DNA of 64,000 nt, from positions 87,414,981 through 87,478,980 of the forward strand of contig OX344762.1 of NCBI GenBank assembly GCA_947034895.1, written 5' to 3'. The notes below the pieces were generated by a model. It had not been told where the DNA came from. It saw only the letters and a list, made by a program, of their open reading frames with translations, and ran no database searches. Source of the stretch: Rhytidiadelphus loreus (taxonomy: Eukaryota > Streptophyta > Bryopsida > Hypnales > Hylocomiaceae). Below, piece by piece: positions 62,601-64,000 of this stretch (position 1 is the stretch's first letter; the number at the start of each line of letters is the position of its first letter). Made by a program: the position numbers and the translations under genes.

Positions 62601-63820
62601 ACACCCATTTAATTCGTATAGTAATTGCATATGCTTCGACTCCTCGTTGACATTGATCTTGAATTGATACCAACATCCCTTCTTCAACCTGGCCTAAAAT
62701 TACATACATGTAATAATGCAATTCAACACAAGTAATTTTCACATTAATTGGAAATTTCAACTTGGGAGCATTTGTTTTATTAATTGTCATTTTGCAAGTC
62801 ATCAACAAACATACACATTGGATTTTTTTATAAATATTGATATTATAACTTATCCTAAACTATTTTTGTGATTATTTGTACTAAATATAAAAGATAATTG
62901 CCTGTAAAAGCCATTTTTCAACAGAGCCTTGTGCTGTTTTGGGATTGAATTTATCAACAAGAGGAACAATTTCTCCTTCAGCTGATATCAATGCTGTTAT
63001 GTCTAAATTGTGTCTAAATTCTAACAAACTAATGCCTTCAAAACATTTCTTTAAATGAGGTTGTACTCGTAATGGATCTTTAGTCTCAGATAATATTTCA
63101 AGCATTTCATCATTTGAAAGAAAGAAAAATCGTGGAAAGGCAATTCTCTTAACCTATATTGGATTGATTCAACAAGTTGAAAGAAAATCACATACAACAT
63201 GCAATTGCCTTTAATTTTAAAAAATAGTAGATATTTAAACATACATTTTAAATTTCTTTATATAAAGTTTTTGTAAGTTATAATATCAAAATTACCTCTA
63301 AATATTGAGCTAATCCTTTATTCACGAGCTCTAAGAGACGATTTGCTTCTCTCAATTTTTGTAAGCGTTCTGGATCTCTACCGCATTCTAAGCAATTAGG
63401 AACAGCATAAGTTTTTTTCATCACATCTCGCCAAGTTTGATCAACAGTTTGAAACAACTCCCCTTCGGTTGGCATTTGACGCATAATATCTCGTGAGCCA
63501 AAAATAGGCCCCAAATATTGCCATGTACCTTGACAATTTAACCAATTGTCTACTAGAGATTGAAAATCAAGAATTAATTTTTTCCAAGCAAAGGCTTGAT
63601 ACTCAAATGGTTTCACAAATGGAGATGCACACATAGACAATATTTTTACAGTTTGTTCATCAAGAATCATTTGAACTTCATCTACTCCTCCAACTATAAA
63701 TGTTCCTGAATCTTTGTATGGCATTACTAAAAATTCCATGCCATCCCAATCTTTCAACATTTTTTCTAAAGATTTTTCAAATGAATATTCCTTACTTGCA
63801 GCTCCACTTATATTTCGAAT
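31717..63820 (-). CDS. Axonemal dynein heavy chain, inner-arm type (5' end outside window)
   Basis: 33 exons joined in phase, 5' to 3': 63296-63820, 62902-63153, 62201-62688, 61861-61963, 61605-61763, 61164-61394, 59903-60406, 58028-58300, 56985-57923, 56153-56350, 55741-55953, 55348-55595, 54920-55211, 52637-53044, 50908-51006, 50538-50645, 49243-49386, 48998-49051, 47408-48082, 45891-46072, 45559-45769, 44710-44886, 43894-44289, 40815-41178, 39815-40336, 38541-38695, 38064-38302, 36259-36368, 35005-35274, 34011-34203, 33514-33613, 32702-32785, 31717-32211. The total is 9,411 bases, or 3,136 residues plus stop. This covers linker, six AAA modules, stalk and C-terminal domain. Full-length axonemal heavy chains have about 4,000-4,600 residues, so the N-terminal tail lies past 64,000. 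[16 protein letters not shown] and the AAA3-AAA4 wording resemble single-headed inner-arm chains (DNAH1/3/7/12 group). It would drive microtubule sliding in sperm flagella. Confidence 0.93.
32920..33347. mobile_element. Foldback element in a dynein intron
   Basis: Left arm about 32920-33030, right arm about 33230-33347, inverted copies over some 110 bases. They share accgccactttttgctg and tgtgcctagttc at the outer end, and caaattttcat, caagtgaaag and gcaccaaaga inward. It lies in the intron 32786-33513. A foldback MITE is likely. Target duplications are not clear. Confidence 0.55.
34153..34192 (-). repeat. Gly-coding GGN microsatellite in exon 30
   Basis: A trinucleotide repeat (ccN on the plus strand) encodes 13 consecutive Gly at the start of exon 30. 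It lies in a loop between AAA6 and the C-terminal domain, where dyneins vary in length. The mix of GGA and GGT codons suggests it is not extremely recent. Confidence 0.7.
35284..36060. repeat. Direct repeats in a dynein intron
   Basis: About 35284-35385 and 35955-36060 are similar ('gtacacaaacattatattag', 'tttttaaat', 'gtaagtcctatttaaa'-like), both on the plus strand. The words 'cacttaatcattatcgatat' and 'cactgaatcgttatcaatat' also repeat. This is probably a local duplication. Confidence 0.45.
37313..37881. mobile_element. Stowaway-like MITE in a dynein intron
   Basis: The left end is CTCCCTCCATTCCAAAATGA. The right end, read on the opposite strand, is CTCCCTCAATCCCCAAATGA. TA flanks both (37311-37312, 37882-37883). 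The element is 569 bases with no coding capacity and lies in the intron 36369-38063. The ends and the TA duplication match Stowaway elements of the Tc1/mariner superfamily. Confidence 0.65.
39815..44289 (-). CDS. Dynein exons 23-25: AAA5-AAA6 region
   Basis: Exon 23 starts [20 protein letters not shown] and continues [14 protein letters not shown] and [20 protein letters not shown]. Exon 24 has [21 protein letters not shown] and [20 protein letters not shown]. Exon 25 has [40 protein letters not shown] and ISLGQGQGP. All three are classical AAA6 and adjoining signatures. The 2.7 kb intron between exons 23 and 24 holds the Mutator-like MITE at 41248-41466. Confidence 0.92.
41248..41466. mobile_element. 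Mutator-like MITE with 11-base target duplication
   Basis: An exact 11-base direct repeat, atgatggtatg, flanks the element (41237-41247 and 41467-41477). The ends are inverted copies over about 40 bases (gctagtatgtgaac... against gctagcatgtgagc...). The interior is a chain of palindromic 'aggtactttataaccat' units. A 9-11 base duplication is typical of Mutator-like elements. It lies in the intron 41179-43893. Confidence 0.65.
44328..44615. mobile_element. Inverted-repeat element in a dynein intron (family X, copy 1)
   Basis: The ends acaaaggtaaggtag and, inverted, acaaagtaaggtag mark a 288-base element in the intron 44290-44709. The interior ('ttagttatgaatttttgaag', 'cctgaaatgtacactattgg') resembles the interior of the element at 46111-46442, so the two are diverged relatives. 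Confidence 0.5.
44710..46072 (-). CDS. Dynein exons 20-22: end of stalk and AAA5
   Basis: Exon 20 completes the second stalk helix ([19 protein letters not shown]) and enters AAA5 ([16 protein letters not shown]). Exon 21 has [17 protein letters not shown] and [12 protein letters not shown]. Exon 22 has [13 protein letters not shown] and [22 protein letters not shown]5 lacks a functional P-loop in dyneins generally, and none is visible here. Confidence 0.92.
46111..46442. mobile_element. Inverted-repeat element in a dynein intron (family X, copy 2)
   Basis: The left end ctaaggtaacaggctcagaa and the right end, inverted, ctaaggtaacaggctcgaaa give nearly perfect terminal repeats of about 24 bases. 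TA flanks both sides (46109-46110, 46443-46444). It is 332 bases long and non-coding, in the intron 46073-47407. A TA duplication suggests the Tc1/mariner group, but the ends differ from the CTCCCTCC class. Confidence 0.65.
47408..50645 (-). CDS. Dynein exons 16-19: stalk coiled coil and microtubule-binding domain
   Basis: Exon 16 ([16 protein letters not shown]) leads into the stalk. Exons 17 and 18 give the outgoing coiled coil ([34 protein letters not shown]). Exon 19 (225 codons) holds the end of this helix and the microtubule-binding domain ([20 protein letters not shown] through [20 protein letters not shown]). It also starts the returning helix ([15 protein letters not shown]). The region is collinear with known axonemal chains. 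Confidence 0.9.
50908..55211 (-). CDS. Dynein exons 13-15: AAA4
   Basis: Exon 13 has [20 protein letters not shown] with the AAA4 P-loop GVGGSGRQS (about residues 1452-1460). Exon 14 carries [20 protein letters not shown] and [14 protein letters not shown]. Exon 15 continues [16 protein letters not shown]. The phase joins exactly (FELR-R-NFFGDY from exon 12 to 13). The introns here are long (1.7 and 1.6 kb) and very AT-rich. Confidence 0.92.
55348..57923 (-). CDS. Dynein exons 9-12: AAA3
   Basis: Exon 9 (939 bases, the largest) begins [20 protein letters not shown]. It contains the AAA3 P-loop GGTGTGKT (about residues 1084-1091) and ends in Walker [10 protein letters not shown]. Exon 10 has [16 protein letters not shown] and [10 protein letters not shown]. 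Exons 11 and 12 complete the module ([17 protein letters not shown] across their join). AAA3 is the regulatory nucleotide site of dynein, and its motifs are intact. Confidence 0.92.
58028..60406 (-). CDS. Dynein exons 7-8: AAA2
   Basis: Exon 7 encodes ARDCARKIV through the AAA2 P-loop GLSFSGKT (about residues 722-729). Exon 8 begins with [17 protein letters not shown] and includes [23 protein letters not shown]2 binds nucleotide structurally in known dyneins. The intron between these exons (58301-59902) contains a 1.07 kb Stowaway-like insertion. Confidence 0.92.
58700..59768. mobile_element. 1.07 kb Stowaway-like element in a dynein intron
   Basis: The left end is CTCCCTCCATCTCAAAACGA. The right end, read inverted, is CTCCCTCCATCCCAAAATAA. 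Both continue to atcttcttg and are flanked by TA (58698-58699, 59769-59770). It is large for a MITE because it seems to contain a second repeat (about 59210-59560), whose relative lies at 13905-14310. No transposase is evident. It sits between dynein exons 7 and 8. Confidence 0.65.
59210..59557. repeat. Dispersed repeat with a 39-base palindrome (copy 2), nested
   Basis: It has the same parts and order as 13905-14310: a 'ccgttgat' segment, 'atatggatacagatac' short repeats, a G-rich stretch, then the palindrome at 59519-59557 (gagctcattgtgaca...tgtcacaatgac...gagctc). It lies entirely within the Stowaway-like element at 58700-59768. Confidence 0.5.
61164..61963 (-). CDS. Dynein exons 4-6: AAA1, main ATPase site
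   Basis: Exon 4 holds the P-loop GPAGTGKT (about residues 441-448). Exon 5 has the Walker B region [16 protein letters not shown] and the preceding [10 protein letters not shown]. Exon 6 has the sensor region [19 protein letters not shown]. All catalytic motifs of the principal hydrolysis site are intact, so the motor should be active. The intron between exons 3 and 4 ends at a tttag acceptor (exon edge 61963). Confidence 0.92.
62201..63820 (-). CDS. Dynein exons 1-3: linker and entry to AAA1
   Basis: Residues 1-422 of the visible protein. The first exon carries the linker ([41 protein letters not shown]). The second continues with [19 protein letters not shown]. The third has [12 protein letters not shown] and ends in VITPLTDR at the start of AAA1. 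The linker is the mechanical element that swings during the power stroke. The donors of exons 2 and 3 read CAG|GCAATT and TAG|GCATGG, so both following introns are GC-AG. No GT alternative keeps the conserved frame. Bases 63821-64000 are intron. Confidence 0.9.
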
Positions 63821-64000
63821 CTATAAGATTTAAAACAATAATGTTATTCATTTCATATCATAATCTCAAAATTGTAATGAACAAATGCAAAAATCTCTAT
63901 AGAAAATTAGTGAAAACAATGAAGTATGCCATTATTATAAGTAATTTCTATATAGAATCAATGAAATTATCATATATAAAATATAAAAATGATACTCCTA

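Noticed and set aside
1..64000. CRISPR array, prokaryotic operon or phage features
   Set aside because: The sequence is clearly eukaryotic, with spliced genes and MITE-like elements. No regularly spaced repeat with unique spacers was seen.

Overview
The window looks like nuclear DNA of a streptophyte, most likely a land plant that makes swimming sperm (bryophyte, lycophyte, fern, cycad or Ginkgo grade). It is AT-rich, with many GT-AG introns, a plant-type annexin, TTTAGGG-type telomere-like repeats, and many small foldback elements with plant MITE-like ends. It also carries an axonemal dynein heavy chain, a gene absent from flowering plants and conifers. I cannot name the species.

Layout. 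Bases 1-26,400 are mostly gene-poor and repeat-rich: several inverted-repeat elements, dispersed degenerate repeats, minisatellites, and a decayed open frame (22,384-23,007, minus). Inside it, a GC-richer island (about 5.3-6.3 kb) has a TATA box followed by two tandem, independently folding hairpins. Both carry the same 22-base 5' arm, which suggests an unnamed two-hairpin MIRNA locus. At 26,999-30,267 (plus) there is a complete six-exon annexin gene of 314 codons. From 31,717 to beyond the right edge (minus) runs one very large gene, an axonemal inner-arm-type dynein heavy chain. I could join 33 exons with consistent reading phase. They encode 3,136 residues, from the linker through AAA1-AAA6, stalk and microtubule-binding domain, to the C-terminal domain and stop. 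The missing N-terminal tail lies beyond base 64,000.

The annexin and the dynein gene converge tail to tail, about 1.45 kb apart. The dynein gene would act in the sperm flagellar axoneme. The annexin is a calcium-dependent membrane-binding protein with no obvious direct link to it. The dynein introns hold at least six terminal-inverted-repeat elements, and two adjacent dynein introns appear to use GC instead of GT donors. Repeat names are assigned from ends and flanking duplications only. All splice sites were placed by eye using homology and phase, and no search was run.
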